Under the pieces are notes generated by a model. It saw nothing but the letters and a program-made list of their open reading frames with translations. It searched no databases and had not been told where the DNA came from. A DNA stretch of 51,013 bases from Oscillospiraceae bacterium. Its GTDB lineage: Bacteria; Bacillota; Clostridia; Oscillospirales; CAG-272. Below, in pieces: positions 16,502 to 24,664 of this stretch; positions within the stretch are counted from its first letter, which is position 1; every line of letters starts with the position of its first letter. The translations under genes and the position numbers were made by a program. The stretch lies in contig SVTQ01000013.1 in assembly GCA_015063695.1 (NCBI GenBank), forward strand, positions 1-51,013, given 5' to 3'.

Positions 16502-19123
16502 TTATTTAACCTGTTCTGCGAGGACTGCTTCTGCTGATGCGAGAGCGTCTGCGATCTTGTCAAGGTCGCGGCCGCCGCTCATTGCGCTGTCGGGACGTCC
16601 GCCGCCTTTACCGCCTGCAACTGTTGCAACTGCGCCTACAAGCTTACCTGCGTGTGCGCCTGCCTTAACTGCATCAGGGCCGCAAACTGCGAGGAAGTTG
16701 AGCTTGTCGCCTGCATGGAGAGCGAGAACTGCAACGATTGCGCCGTCCTTGTCGCGGAGTTTGTCTGCAAGGCTTCTTGCCGCATCGGGAGACATAGCAC
16801 CGAGGTCAGCTGTTGCAAGCTTTACTGAGCCTACTGCAGTCGCAGAAGCGAGAATATCGTCAGTTTTGCCTGCCGCAAGCTTGGAGTTGAGAGCTTCGAT
16901 CTCCTTCTTCTGAGTTGCAACCTCTCCCATTACCTGAGCAGCGCGAGCTCCGATATCGGCAGGGTTGTTTGCCTTGAGAGCCTTTGCTGCAGATGCGATG
17001 AGCTCTTCTTTTTCAGAGAGGAATTCGAGAACTCCGAGACCTGTAACGCCCACGATTCTTCTTACGCCGGAAGCAACGGAGGACTCGGAAACTATCTTGA
17101 AGAGACCGATTTTGGAGGTCGCATCAAGGTGAGTACCGCCGCAAAGCTCTGTGGAGAAGTCGCCCATCTTGACCATTCTTACGATCTTACCGTACTTTTC
17201 GCCGAAGAGTGCCATTGCGCCGTTTGCTCTTGCGGTCTCAATATCTGTTTCAACAGTTTCAACGGCTGTGCCCTTGAGAATTTCTGTGTTTACGAGAGCT
17301 TCAACCTTTGCGAGCTCTTCGGGAGTAACTGCGGAGAAGTGGGAGAAGTCGAAGCGGCATTCCTTGGCATCAACAAAGGAGCCTGCCTGCTCAACGTGGT
17401 TGCCGAGTACCTTTCTGAGTGCCGCCTGAAGAAGGTGACAAGCACTGTGGTTTCTCATAACCGCGCTTCTGTTGTCTGTGTCAATGGTGGCAGTAACGGT
17501 ATCGCCAATCTTGATAGTGCCGTTTGCAACTGTACAGATGTGGATGTAAACGCCGTCGTTCTTCTTTGTATCAATAACTTCAAGCTCTGCGCTCTCTGTG
17601 GAGATGGAGCCGATATCGCCTACCTGACCGCCGCCTTCGCCGTAGAAGGGAGTCTTATCAAGGATCACTCTTACGTCACCTTCGGAAGCTTCGTCTACTG
17701 TTCCTTCGTCATTCAGAAGAGCAACAATTTTTGCAGTGCAGGAGGTTTCAGTGTAACCGCAGAATTCTGTTTTTTCAAGCTGAGAGAGCTCGTCTGCTGT
17801 GAAACCGTCCCAACCGCTTACGTTCTTTCTTGCGCTTCTTGCGCGTTCCTTCTGTTCCTTCATGAGCTCTGTGAAGCGATCTTCGTCAAGGGAGAGTCCC
17901 TTTTCTTCAACGATCTCGCGTGTGAGGTCGATGGGAAAGCCGAATGTATCGTAAAGCTTGAAGGCATCGTCGCCTGTGATCTTATTGTCCGATGCATTTT
18001 CGATAAGGCTCTGAAGGATGGAGAGACCCTGGTCGATGGTAGCATCGAACTTTTCTTCTTCAAGAGAAAGAATTTTCTTGATGTAATCTCTCTTTTCTTC
18101 AACTTCGGGGTATGCGCCCTTGTTTTCTTCGATCACAACGTCAGCGAGAGTTGTGAGGAATGCGCCTTCGATGCCGAGAAGTCTTCCGTGACGTGCCGCG
18201 CGGCGGATAAGTCTGCGCAAAACGTAGCCTCGGCCTTCGTTGGAGGGAAGAACACCGTCGGAGATAAGGAAGGTTGCACTTCTTGTGTGGTCTGTGATAA
18301 CTCTGATGGAAACGTCGTGCTTGTAGTCGGAGTTATACTTAACGCCGGAGATCTCGCAAACCTTGTCGAGGATCTTTCTGATGGTGTCAACCTCGAAAAG
18401 GTTGTCAACGCCCTGCATTACGCAAGCAAGTCTTTCAAGACCCATACCTGTGTCGATGTTCTTGGACTCAAGCTCTGTGTAAGTACCCTTTCCGTCGCTG
18501 TTGAACTGTGTGAAAACGTTGTTCCATACTTCGATAAAACGGTCACATTCACAGCCGGGGCCGCAGTCGGGAGAGCCGCAGCCGTACTTTTCACCGCGGT
18601 CAAAGTAGATCTCGGAGCAGGGACCGCAGGGGCCGCTTCCGTGTTCCCAGAAGTTGTCCGCTCTGCCGAGGCGTACTATCTTTTCAGCGGGAACGCCTAC
18701 TTTTTTGTTCCAGATCTCAAAGGCTTCGTCGTCCTCTTCGAAAACGGAGGGGTAGAGAAGGTCTGTGGGAATTTCAAGAACCTCTGTGAGGAATTCCCAT
18801 GCCCACGGAATAGCTTCGTTCTTGAAGTAATCTCCGAAGGAGAAGTTACCCAGCATTTCAAAGTAGGTGCCGTGGCGTGCAGTTTTACCAACGTTGTCGA
18901 TATCGAGAGTACGAACACACTTCTGACATGTGGTCATACGGCGGCGAGGGGGTTCCTCTTCGCCTGTAAAATACTTTTTAAGAGGTGCCATGCCTGCATT
19001 GATGAGAAGCAGGGATTTGTCACCTTGGGGAACAAGTGAATAGCTTGCGTGGCGCAGATGGCCTTTTGACTCAAAGAATGAAAGATAAGCTTCTCTGAGG
19101 TCGTTGAGTGAAGTCCATTTCAT
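16502..19123 (-). CDS. alaS: Alanyl-tRNA synthetase
   Basis: An 873-residue cytoplasmic enzyme that charges tRNA-Ala and edits mischarged Ser/Gly. The class II catalytic core is N-terminal (LREAYLSFFESKGHLRH, INAGMAPLKKYFTG, RHGTYFEMLGNFSFGDYFK), the editing domain has HSACHLLQAALRK near 555 and the zinc-type CGGTH near 662, and the C-terminal DHHA1-like domain ends GGGRPDSAMSGG, DLDKIADAL. Length is normal. AAAGGAG precedes the ATG. There is no room for a T-box between its promoter (19180-19208) and the start, so it is not controlled that way here. Confidence 0.97.
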   Translation of the reverse strand: MKWTSLNDLREAYLSFFESKGHLRHASYSLVPQGDKSLLLINAGMAPLKKYFTGEEEPPRRRMTTCQKCVRTLDIDNVGKTARHGTYFEMLGNFSFGDYFKNEAIPWAWEFLTEVLEIPTDLLYPSVFEEDDEAFEIWNKKVGVPAEKIVRLGRADNFWEHGSGPCGPCSEIYFDRGEKYGCGSPDCGPGCECDRFIEVWNNVFTQFNSDGKGTYTELESKNIDTGMGLERLACVMQGVDNLFEVDTIRKILDKVCEISGVKYNSDYKHDVSIRVITDHTRSATFLISDGVLPSNEGRGYVLRRLIRRAARHGRLLGIEGAFLTTLADVVIEENKGAYPEVEEKRDYIKKILSLEEEKFDATIDQGLSILQSLIENASDNKITGDDAFKLYDTFGFPIDLTREIVEEKGLSLDEDRFTELMKEQKERARSARKNVSGWDGFTADELSQLEKTEFCGYTETSCTAKIVALLNDEGTVDEASEGDVRVILDKTPFYGEGGGQVGDIGSISTESAELEVIDTKKNDGVYIHICTVANGTIKIGDTVTATIDTDNRSAVMRNHSACHLLQAALRKVLGNHVEQAGSFVDAKECRFDFSHFSAVTPEELAKVEALVNTEILKGTAVETVETDIETARANGAMALFGEKYGKIVRMVKMGDFSTELCGGTHLDATSKIGLFKIVSESSVASGVRRIVGVTGLGVLEFLSEKEELIASAAKALKANNPADIGARAAQVMGEVATQKKEIEALNSKLAAGKTDDILASATAVGSVKLATADLGAMSPDAARSLADKLRDKDGAIVAVLALHAGDKLNFLAVCGPDAVKAGAHAGKLVGAVATVAGGKGGGRPDSAMSGGRDLDKIADALASAEAVLAEQVK

Positions 19124-19179
19124 AAATGACTCTCCTTTATGTTTACCGTATCGGTAGTTTATTTACTATACAACTGATT

Positions 19180-19208
19180 ATTTTATCATATATAAAAGCC
19201 GATGTCAA
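19180..19208 (-). promoter_or_regulatory. Promoter of alaS, overlapping the upstream terminator
   Basis: On the minus strand TTGACA (19208-19203) and TAAAAT (19185-19180), 17-nt spacer. The -35 box is part of the 3' arm of the terminator hairpin of the preceding gene. Confidence 0.87.
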
Positions 19209-19229
19209 CATTAAAATGTTGACATCGGC
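19198..19229 (-). terminator. Terminator of the PHP phosphatase gene
   Basis: A 15-bp self-complementary sequence, GCCGATGTCAACATT / AATGTTGACATCGGC (19198-19212, 19215-19229), followed on the minus strand by TTTTATATAT. Confidence 0.85.
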
Positions 19230-19274
19230 CCGGAGTTTAGCATTAAAAACGTTAGTGTCGCCTCTTTTTGAACT

Positions 19275-20066
19275 TTATTTGCAGATATATTCCTCTATCT
19301 TTTCAAAACCGCAGGAGAGGGCAAGCTCTCTTGCTTCATCGAAGGCGCAGTTTATGGTATTCTTGTTGTGGGAATCGCTGGAAAGAATTACCTTTCCGCC
19401 TCTTTTAGCTATTTCGCGGAGCATCCAGTCACAGGGATAGGGAGTGGTTCGAAGTCCCCTTGCGATCGCTCCCGTGTTGATCTCAAAAACTCTTCCTGTA
19501 GGGATAAGATTTTCAATGGCAGCGGTTGCCGCCTTCACGTACCTCGGATGATTTATATCGATGAGAGGGCGTTTTTCGTTGTATTTTGTTATAAGGTCAA
19601 AGTGACCTATTATGTCGCAATCGGTCTTGTTTACAACGTCGGCAACGTTTGCAAAGTAGTCCTCGCAGGCGGAATAGATATCCCCGCCGTAAAGGGTGTT
19701 TACACCGTGTTCAAGGATATCCGCGCTTGCATCAACAACAAGATAACCCCCGTCTTTTTTTACATAGTGAACGCTTCCGATGACGTAGTCGAATTTATGG
19801 GTGAGAGGGGCGCAGTAGTAGTCCTGTTCAACGCCGCAGAATATCTTTATTTTGCCGCTGTACTTTTCCTTGAGCGCGGAAACTGTCTTTATGTACTCTT
19901 CTGTCATTTCGGGAGTCATTGAGCCGGGCTTGTCAAAGTATATGTGTCCGTGCCCTGAAAAGCCGATGGCATCAAAGTCGAGCTCTATTGCATGGAGCAC
20001 TATTTCTTCGGGCGTGTGGGCCCCGTCGCAGAAGGTTGTGTGTGTATGGAAATTGGTAAGCTTCAT
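19275..20066 (-). CDS. PHP-domain histidinol-phosphatase family protein
   Basis: A 263-residue cytoplasmic metal-dependent phosphoesterase. PHP motifs: FHTHTTFCDGAHT at about 6-18, SGHGHIYF near 37, FCGVEQDYY near 86 and VIGSVHYV near 98, GHFDLI, and ILSSDSHN near 226, which supply the His/Asp/Glu ligands for the metal site. It matches the HisK/HisJ branch that dephosphorylates histidinol phosphate in histidine synthesis. No other his genes are nearby, so another phosphoester substrate is possible and I withhold a symbol. A G-rich GGGGGAAAG lies before the ATG. Confidence 0.88.
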   Translation of the reverse strand: MKLTNFHTHTTFCDGAHTPEEIVLHAIELDFDAIGFSGHGHIYFDKPGSMTPEMTEEYIKTVSALKEKYSGKIKIFCGVEQDYYCAPLTHKFDYVIGSVHYVKKDGGYLVVDASADILEHGVNTLYGGDIYSACEDYFANVADVVNKTDCDIIGHFDLITKYNEKRPLIDINHPRYVKAATAAIENLIPTGRVFEINTGAIARGLRTTPYPCDWMLREIAKRGGKVILSSDSHNKNTINCAFDEARELALSCGFEKIEEYICK

Positions 20067-20099
20067 AGTTCGCTTTCCCCCTTTATCATCATAGCCTAT

Positions 20100-20129
20100 A
20101 TTGTAACATTAAGGGGCTGTTTTCGTCAA
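20100..20129 (-). promoter_or_regulatory. Promoter of the PHP phosphatase gene
   Basis: On the minus strand TTGACG (20129-20124), 18 nt, TACAAT (20105-20100), with TG one base ahead of the -10 (extended form). Confidence 0.75.
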
Positions 20130-20182
20130 TTGGGAGATGGAATATTTTAATGGAAAAATCCGCGATTTTATGCCCTTCTCGG

Positions 20183-20212
20183 TTGACAAATGCGTATAGT
20201 ATAATGTATAAT
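20183..20212 (+). promoter_or_regulatory. Promoter of mnmM
   Basis: TTGACA at 20183-20188 and TATAAT at 20207-20212, 18-nt spacer. A second TATAAT at 20200-20205 would leave only 11 nt and is unlikely to be used. Confidence 0.83.
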
Positions 20213-20247
20213 ATTATGAATTATTATACACTTAACGGAGAGATTTT

Positions 20248-20802
20248 ATGGTGGATCTTCTTACTCTTCAGAAAAAATTTATACTTTCCCATCTCGGAGA
20301 AGGAGACGTGGCGGTGGACTTTACCATGGGAAACGGTCACGATACGGAATTTCTTTCCAAAACGGTAGGGGAGACGGGCAAGGTCATTGCTTTTGACATT
20401 CAGCCAGGAGCTCTCGCAAGCACTTCCGATAACCTCAGAAAAACGGGGTGCCCCGAAAACTGGAGACTCATTTGCGCTTCCCATCACAGAGCAAACGAAT
20501 TTGTTAAAGAGCCTATCAAGGCGGGAATGTTCAATCTCGGATATATGCCCGGAAGCGGCAATAAATCCCTTACGACCATGAGAGAAACAACTCTGCCTGC
20601 AGTAGCATCTGCAGTTGAGATGCTGGGTAAGGATGCAATTCTTCTCGTTGCGGTTTATCCCGGTCATCCCGAGGGTGCCGCTGAGGGCGAGGAGCTTCAG
20701 AAATACTTTGCAACTCTTTCAAGATTCAAATACTGCGTGGGTCAGTTCAGAATGCTCAATTCTCCCACGTCACCTTATTTTATGATCTGCGAAACCAAAT
20801 AA
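20248..20802 (+). CDS. mnmM: tRNA 5-aminomethyl-2-thiouridine methyltransferase, MnmM (YtqB) type
   Basis: A 184-residue class I SAM-dependent methyltransferase. SAM-binding motif I is VDFTMGNGHDTEFL at about 23-36, the acidic motif VIAFDIQPGAL follows, and FNLGYMPGSGNKS near 98 is the signature of YtqB-like proteins. In Bacillus YtqB is MnmM, which completes mnm5s2U34 in the tRNA wobble position. The ATG follows GGAGAG. Its promoter is clear; the next gene begins 38 nt downstream and has its own strong ribosome site. Confidence 0.88.
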   Translation: MVDLLTLQKKFILSHLGEGDVAVDFTMGNGHDTEFLSKTVGETGKVIAFDIQPGALASTSDNLRKTGCPENWRLICASHHRANEFVKEPIKAGMFNLGYMPGSGNKSLTTMRETTLPAVASAVEMLGKDAILLVAVYPGHPEGAAEGEELQKYFATLSRFKYCVGQFRMLNSPTSPYFMICETK

Positions 20803-20840
20803 AAGAATTTCAACCGAAATTTTGGGAAAGGAGGAACGCT

Positions 20841-22928
20841 ATGGCTAAAAAGGCAGAAGGCTACGGCTTTAACGTAAGCGGCGCAGGCCCTTACCGCGGA
20901 AATACAAATAACGGCGGAGCAAGCAGAAACAATGTGCCCCGAAGAGCACCCGATGTGCGTGCGCCCCGTGGCAGAGGTTCCTCCGAAACATACAGACCGG
21001 ATGGGGCAAGAGTGGGAGGTGCTCACTCTGCTAACGTATACCGCACTCCTTACGGAAACGGAAATGTACGTCCTTCGGGTGCGCTTTCAAGTCAGCCGAG
21101 AGCTGTAAGGTCTCCCGATATGGTGCAAAGGGAAAGAAAACCTTCTCCGCAGAGAGCAAATGCACAGGGGGCTTACCGTGGCACGGGTGTCTATGAGCCT
21201 CAGAATCGAAACGCAAGAAGAATAGATATGACCGAAGAGCAGAGAGTGAGATATGAAAATGCTTACAGAGCAAAACACGGTCATTCCCCTTACGTCGGTG
21301 CACAGAATGCGCCTTATGCGGAGAGACCTCAGACTCCCGTTAGAGAGGACAGACGTCAGGTATTTTTGCGTGAAGAAGCAGAAAGACTTCACCGCGAGGC
21401 TGAAGCGGCGAGAGCTGAAGAGATAAGACTTCGCGAAGCGCAGGCTGCCGCAAGACGCGAAGCTGAAAAAGAAAGACGCAGACGCGAGGCCGCCGAAAGA
21501 CGCGCGGCAGAAGAAAGAGTGCGCGAAGCTGAGAAGAAACGGCTTGAAATTGAAAGAAGACGCATCTATGAACAGAATAAACGCAAGTACGAACGTGCGC
21601 GCCGAGCTGAAGAAGAAAAGGTAAGAGCGGAGCGCAGACAAAGACTTGAAAAGAAGCTGAGAAGAAGACGCTTTGTGCGTTCTGTGGCGTTCCATCTGAG
21701 AGTGGTGCTTGCCACCTTCCTTGTAACTTCAATGATTATTGCTTCCGCTTGTTATTTCCATTTCTGGACGGATGCAAAGCCTTTTTCAAAAAGTGTTACT
21801 TATCTTTACGGTGAAGAGAAAGTATCGGGAATTGACGGTGATATTTCCTACTGTGACGGAATAATGTGCGTTGACTTTATCCGCGTTGCCGATATGCTCG
21901 GTTTCTATACGGTGGGCGACAGCTCCCGAGTTAAATTTATTGTTCCCGACGAAGTCTCACCTCAGTATATAACCGTAGTTCCCGGTTCTTGTTACGTTGA
22001 AATAAACGGCGCTCCTTTGACCGTGTCCGTGCCTTCAAGATACGTTGGAAGCTCTCTTCTTGTATCCTCTGAAATAATGAGTTGTTTTGAGAAGGGTGTA
22101 AGCTTTGAGTGCGAAAACGCAAAGAGTGCGAGTATACAGAAGGTAATAAGCCGAGACGAGGAGGGCAAAGCTCTTCGTGATTCAGATGGCGAGCTTATTT
22201 ACGATAAAGTTGTTCTCGCATATAAGGGACAGCAGACACTTTCTGCGCCCGACCTCTCGGTTATTTACGGAGATGAAAGTCTCGGTATCGGTATCGGTAC
22301 TACCGTTACCTTTAACACCGACCTTGAAGAATTTGAGTATTATATGAATCCTTCCGACAGTACGGCATACCTTGTCCTTGCAAACAAGCAGAACCTCCTT
22401 GCGTCCGATTATATTCCCGAGGGGCTTTCGGACGTTGCGGGAGCTGAAAATATTCAGCTTTGCCTCTATGCGGCTAAGGCTCTTGAGGCTATGTTTATTG
22501 AAATGAAGGATGCAGGATACGGCGACGTTAAGGCTTTTGAAGGTTACGTGGGTTATGAGACTCAGGTTGATGAATTCAATCGCCTTATTGCCGAAGAAAT
22601 GGCGACGGGGCTCGGCGAAAACGATGCCATGAGACAGGTTCTCTCCTACTTCTCGGCGCCCGGTACAAACGAGCATCAGACGGGTCTTGCGGTGGATATT
22701 CACAATCTGCCCGAGGCGGACGTTTCCTTTGCTGATGAGGAGGCTTTCCTCTGGCTTAAGGATAATGCATGGAAGTTTGGTTATATCCTCAGATATCCCG
22801 AGGGAAAAGACGGCGAAACGGGCCATTCCTTTGAACCCTGGCATTACAGATACGTCGGACGTTATGCGGCTGAAAAGATATATAAAAACGGCATAACCCT
22901 TGAAGAATATCTCAAGGGCGGCAGGTAA
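20841..22928 (+). CDS. Membrane-anchored VanY-type D,D-carboxypeptidase with long charged cytoplasmic arm
   Basis: A 695-residue protein. Residues 1-280 are a Gly/Asn/Pro-rich start followed by a strongly Arg/Glu/Ala-rich stretch (about 165-280) likely to be a long charged helix in the cytoplasm. One membrane helix is at about 281-305. Outside follow a small domain at about 318-440, reminiscent of the copper-amine-oxidase N-terminal-like stalk (CVDFIRVADMLGF, VEINGAPLTVSVPSRYVG), and a C-terminal M15B peptidase at about 505-690 with zinc/catalytic motifs NEHQTGLAVDIH (H and D) and EPWHYRYVG. VanY enzymes remove the terminal D-Ala from peptidoglycan stems. The RE-rich arm is unusual for VanY and may bind a cytoplasmic partner. 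AAAGGAGG precedes the start. Confidence 0.85.
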   Translation: MAKKAEGYGFNVSGAGPYRGNTNNGGASRNNVPRRAPDVRAPRGRGSSETYRPDGARVGGAHSANVYRTPYGNGNVRPSGALSSQPRAVRSPDMVQRERKPSPQRANAQGAYRGTGVYEPQNRNARRIDMTEEQRVRYENAYRAKHGHSPYVGAQNAPYAERPQTPVREDRRQVFLREEAERLHREAEAARAEEIRLREAQAAARREAEKERRRREAAERRAAEERVREAEKKRLEIERRRIYEQNKRKYERARRAEEEKVRAERRQRLEKKLRRRRFVRSVAFHLRVVLATFLVTSMIIASACYFHFWTDAKPFSKSVTYLYGEEKVSGIDGDISYCDGIMCVDFIRVADMLGFYTVGDSSRVKFIVPDEVSPQYITVVPGSCYVEINGAPLTVSVPSRYVGSSLLVSSEIMSCFEKGVSFECENAKSASIQKVISRDEEGKALRDSDGELIYDKVVLAYKGQQTLSAPDLSVIYGDESLGIGIGTTVTFNTDLEEFEYYMNPSDSTAYLVLANKQNLLASDYIPEGLSDVAGAENIQLCLYAAKALEAMFIEMKDAGYGDVKAFEGYVGYETQVDEFNRLIAEEMATGLGENDAMRQVLSYFSAPGTNEHQTGLAVDIHNLPEADVSFADEEAFLWLKDNAWKFGYILRYPEGKDGETGHSFEPWHYRYVGRYAAEKIYKNGITLEEYLKGGR

Positions 22929-22944
22929 AACTGAATATACGAAA

Positions 22945-22981
22945 AATGGCTCTGAGCTTTAACTCGGAGCCATTGTTTTTT
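22945..22981. terminator. Bidirectional terminator between vanY-like gene and glucokinase gene
   Basis: AATGGCTCTGAG / CTCGGAGCCATT with one mismatch-like wobble, followed by GTTTTTT on the plus strand; AAAAA just before the stem gives a U-tract on the minus strand too. Confidence 0.88.
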
Positions 22982-22989
22982 GTATTGAT

Positions 22990-23955
22990 TTAGATGCCGA
23001 GAGCAGCCGCACCGATGATGCCTGCATCGTTGCGGAGAGTTGCTATCTTGAGCTCGCACTGAGGTGTATCGCCTCTTGAATAGGTTTCTGCGAATACCTT
23101 TTCGGGGAGCATGTTCAGAAGGTAGTCGCCTTCGCCCGAGATACCGCCGCCGATGGTGAGAACGTTGGGCTGGAAAATGTTGATGATGTTTACGAGACCG
23201 CAAACGAGGTAGTCGATGTATTCTTCAACTACTTCTGCGCCGACCTCATCGCCGTTTTTCTTTGCGTTGAAAGCGGTTCTGCCGGAGATCTTGTTAAGGT
23301 CGCCTCCGATCATTTCTTCCATTACGGTATATCTGCCTGTTTTTCTGCATTCTTCAAGCTTTTCTCTTGTTGTGCGCACAAGACCTGTAGCGGAGGAGTA
23401 TGTTTCCCAACAGCCCTTTCTGCCGCAGGAGCACTGTCTGCCGTCCTTTTCGATAACGATGTGGCCGAGCTCTGCACCTGCAAAGTTAAAGCCGCTGTAC
23501 ACCTGACCGTCAAGGATGATGCCGCCGCCGACACCTGTGCCGAGGGTGATCATGATGGAATAACGGGAGCCCTTAGCCGCGCCTGCTACGGATTCAGCCT
23601 TGGCTGCCGCATTTGCGTCGTTTTCAATGAGAACTCTCTTGGGAACGCCGAGAGCCGCAGACAGCTTTTCCGCCATTGGGTAGTTTGAGAAGGGAAGATT
23701 GTTTGCGTAAAGTATCTCGCCTGTCTGACAGTTTGCACTGCCGGGAGTTGCGATGCCTATGTATTCGATGTCATCTATTGTAAGACCTGCATCTGCGGCA
23801 ACGGTCTTGCAAAGATTTGCGATATCAGATGTGATCTCATCTGCAGGGCGGTTTGCGTTTGTGGGGATGGACGCTTTCTTTACGATATTGTAGCTTTCGT
23901 CAACAACACCTGCCGCGATATTTGTTCCGCCGAGGTCGATTCCTATATAGTACAT
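22990..23955 (-). CDS. glcK: ROK family glucokinase
   Basis: A 321-residue cytoplasmic sugar kinase. ATP-binding motif IGIDLGGTNIAAG is at about 4-16, the substrate region has IENDANAAA with the catalytic Asp, the ROK sugar motif GAELGHIVI and the zinc motif CSCGRKGCWE follow, and the second phosphate motif is LTIGGGIS near the end. It matches bacterial glucokinases, which convert glucose released from imported oligosaccharides to glucose-6-phosphate. It is divergent from the glycan-importer operon that starts at 24665, so the two share a control region of about 700 nt. AAAGGAAA precedes the ATG. Confidence 0.92.
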   Translation of the reverse strand: MYYIGIDLGGTNIAAGVVDESYNIVKKASIPTNANRPADEITSDIANLCKTVAADAGLTIDDIEYIGIATPGSANCQTGEILYANNLPFSNYPMAEKLSAALGVPKRVLIENDANAAAKAESVAGAAKGSRYSIMITLGTGVGGGIILDGQVYSGFNFAGAELGHIVIEKDGRQCSCGRKGCWETYSSATGLVRTTREKLEECRKTGRYTVMEEMIGGDLNKISGRTAFNAKKNGDEVGAEVVEEYIDYLVCGLVNIINIFQPNVLTIGGGISGEGDYLLNMLPEKVFAETYSRGDTPQCELKIATLRNDAGIIGAAALGI

Positions 23956-24012
23956 GAGGATTTCCTTTCTTGTTTGTATGCTTTACTGCATAACACGGGT
24001 TTTGTAGTATTT

Positions 24013-24037
24013 TCCGGATCGTCTCGCTTATCCGAAA
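24013..24037. promoter_or_regulatory. Possible operator downstream of the glcK promoter
   Basis: TTCCGGAT and ATCCGAAA face each other across 9-10 nt (7 of 8 bases symmetric), just after the predicted glcK start near 24041. The position would suit a repressor. The binding protein is unknown. Confidence 0.3.
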
Positions 24038-24047
24038 TCTACATCTA

Positions 24048-24076
24048 ATTATATAATCACCATGCGGATTTGTCAA
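24048..24076 (-). promoter_or_regulatory. Perfect-consensus promoter of glcK
   Basis: On the minus strand TTGACA (24076-24071) and TATAAT (24053-24048) with a 17-nt spacer. Confidence 0.92.
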
Positions 24077-24497
24077 CGAGTTTTTGTTTTTTTAGCAAAA
24101 ACGGACAAGTTAACAAAAAGTTTACAAAAATTCGCAATCAAAATATTTTTACCGTGGGATGGGAAGGCGTCGGTATTTTACACAAAAAACAGCTTGCGTT
24201 TTAGGCAAACGTGCAAAAGATTGGTGTGCAGAAAACCTCTCGAAAAAGTAAATCAAATTTACATGTGGTTGCATTTTGGTAAACTTAAATTAACAGAAAA
24301 AGTCAAAAGTTTTGTTTTTGCTCGCAAAAAAGTAAATGGGATTTACCATACAACGGGCAGCGCGAAAGCTTGTTTAACGACGTTTTTGTCGTGCCGTTCG
24401 GAATGACATAAATGCCGCTTATATAAGGCGTTTGTCTTGTGGTTTCGGTGCTTTTAAAACAGGCAGATCTTACCATGTTTGGGCATCTCTTCGTCCC
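24077..24497. other. Non-coding control region between glcK and the importer operon
   Basis: AT-rich DNA between divergent promoters. An open frame on the plus strand has no ribosome site and atypical composition. The only structure I find is a pair of identical palindromes at 24248 and 24332 (listed separately). Confidence 0.55.
24248..24346. promoter_or_regulatory. Twin palindromic operators GTAAAT-N3-ATTTAC
   Basis: GTAAAT-CAA-ATTTAC at 24248-24262 and GTAAAT-GGG-ATTTAC at 24332-24346. Both are preceded by AAAAA. The copies are exactly 84 bp apart, eight turns of B-DNA, so a dimeric regulator bound at both would sit on the same face and could loop the DNA. They lie 150-250 bp upstream of the importer promoter. 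Confidence 0.5.
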
Positions 24498-24526
24498 TTG
24501 ACATAGCTTGTTTCCTATGATATTAT
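24498..24526 (+). promoter_or_regulatory. Promoter of the glycan-importer operon
   Basis: TTGACA at 24498-24503 and TATTAT at 24521-24526, 17-nt spacer, with TG at 24518-24519 giving an extended -10. Predicted start near 24533, leaving a leader of about 130 nt. Confidence 0.88.
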
Positions 24527-24571
24527 ATTAACATAGTTTTGTGTTTGATAATTAATGCTCCCACGGCTGTT

Positions 24572-24623
24572 CCGCTGAAGGCGGAGAAGACGGTAGTTCC
24601 GTATCCGTCTTGCCTGTCAGCGG
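24572..24623 (+). promoter_or_regulatory. Long hairpin in the 5' leader of the importer operon
   Basis: CCGCTGA (24572-24578) pairs with TCAGCGG (24617-24623), AGGC (24579-24582) with GCCT (24612-24615) and AAGACGG (24587-24593) with CCGTCTT (24605-24611): 18 base pairs with a GGAG bulge, a single-G bulge and an 11-nt loop. It ends 29 nt before the AGGAGG of the first gene. It has no U-tract, so it is not a terminator. Confidence 0.65.
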
Positions 24624-24664
24624 ATTATCTCACTCGAACAAATTTATTCAGGAGGAAAGTTCTT

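Noticed and set aside
17129..19039. 636-codon open frame antisense to alaS
   Set aside because: It lies wholly on the complement of alaS, has no ribosome site, and its Cys/Val-rich composition is that of a shadow frame produced by alaS codon use.
19124..19180. T-box leader before alaS
   Set aside because: Only about 55 nt separate the -10 from the start; no T-box sequence or specifier stem.
24062..24406. 114-codon open frame upstream of the importer operon
   Set aside because: No ribosome site, composition unlike neighbours, and it covers the twin palindromes and glcK promoter.
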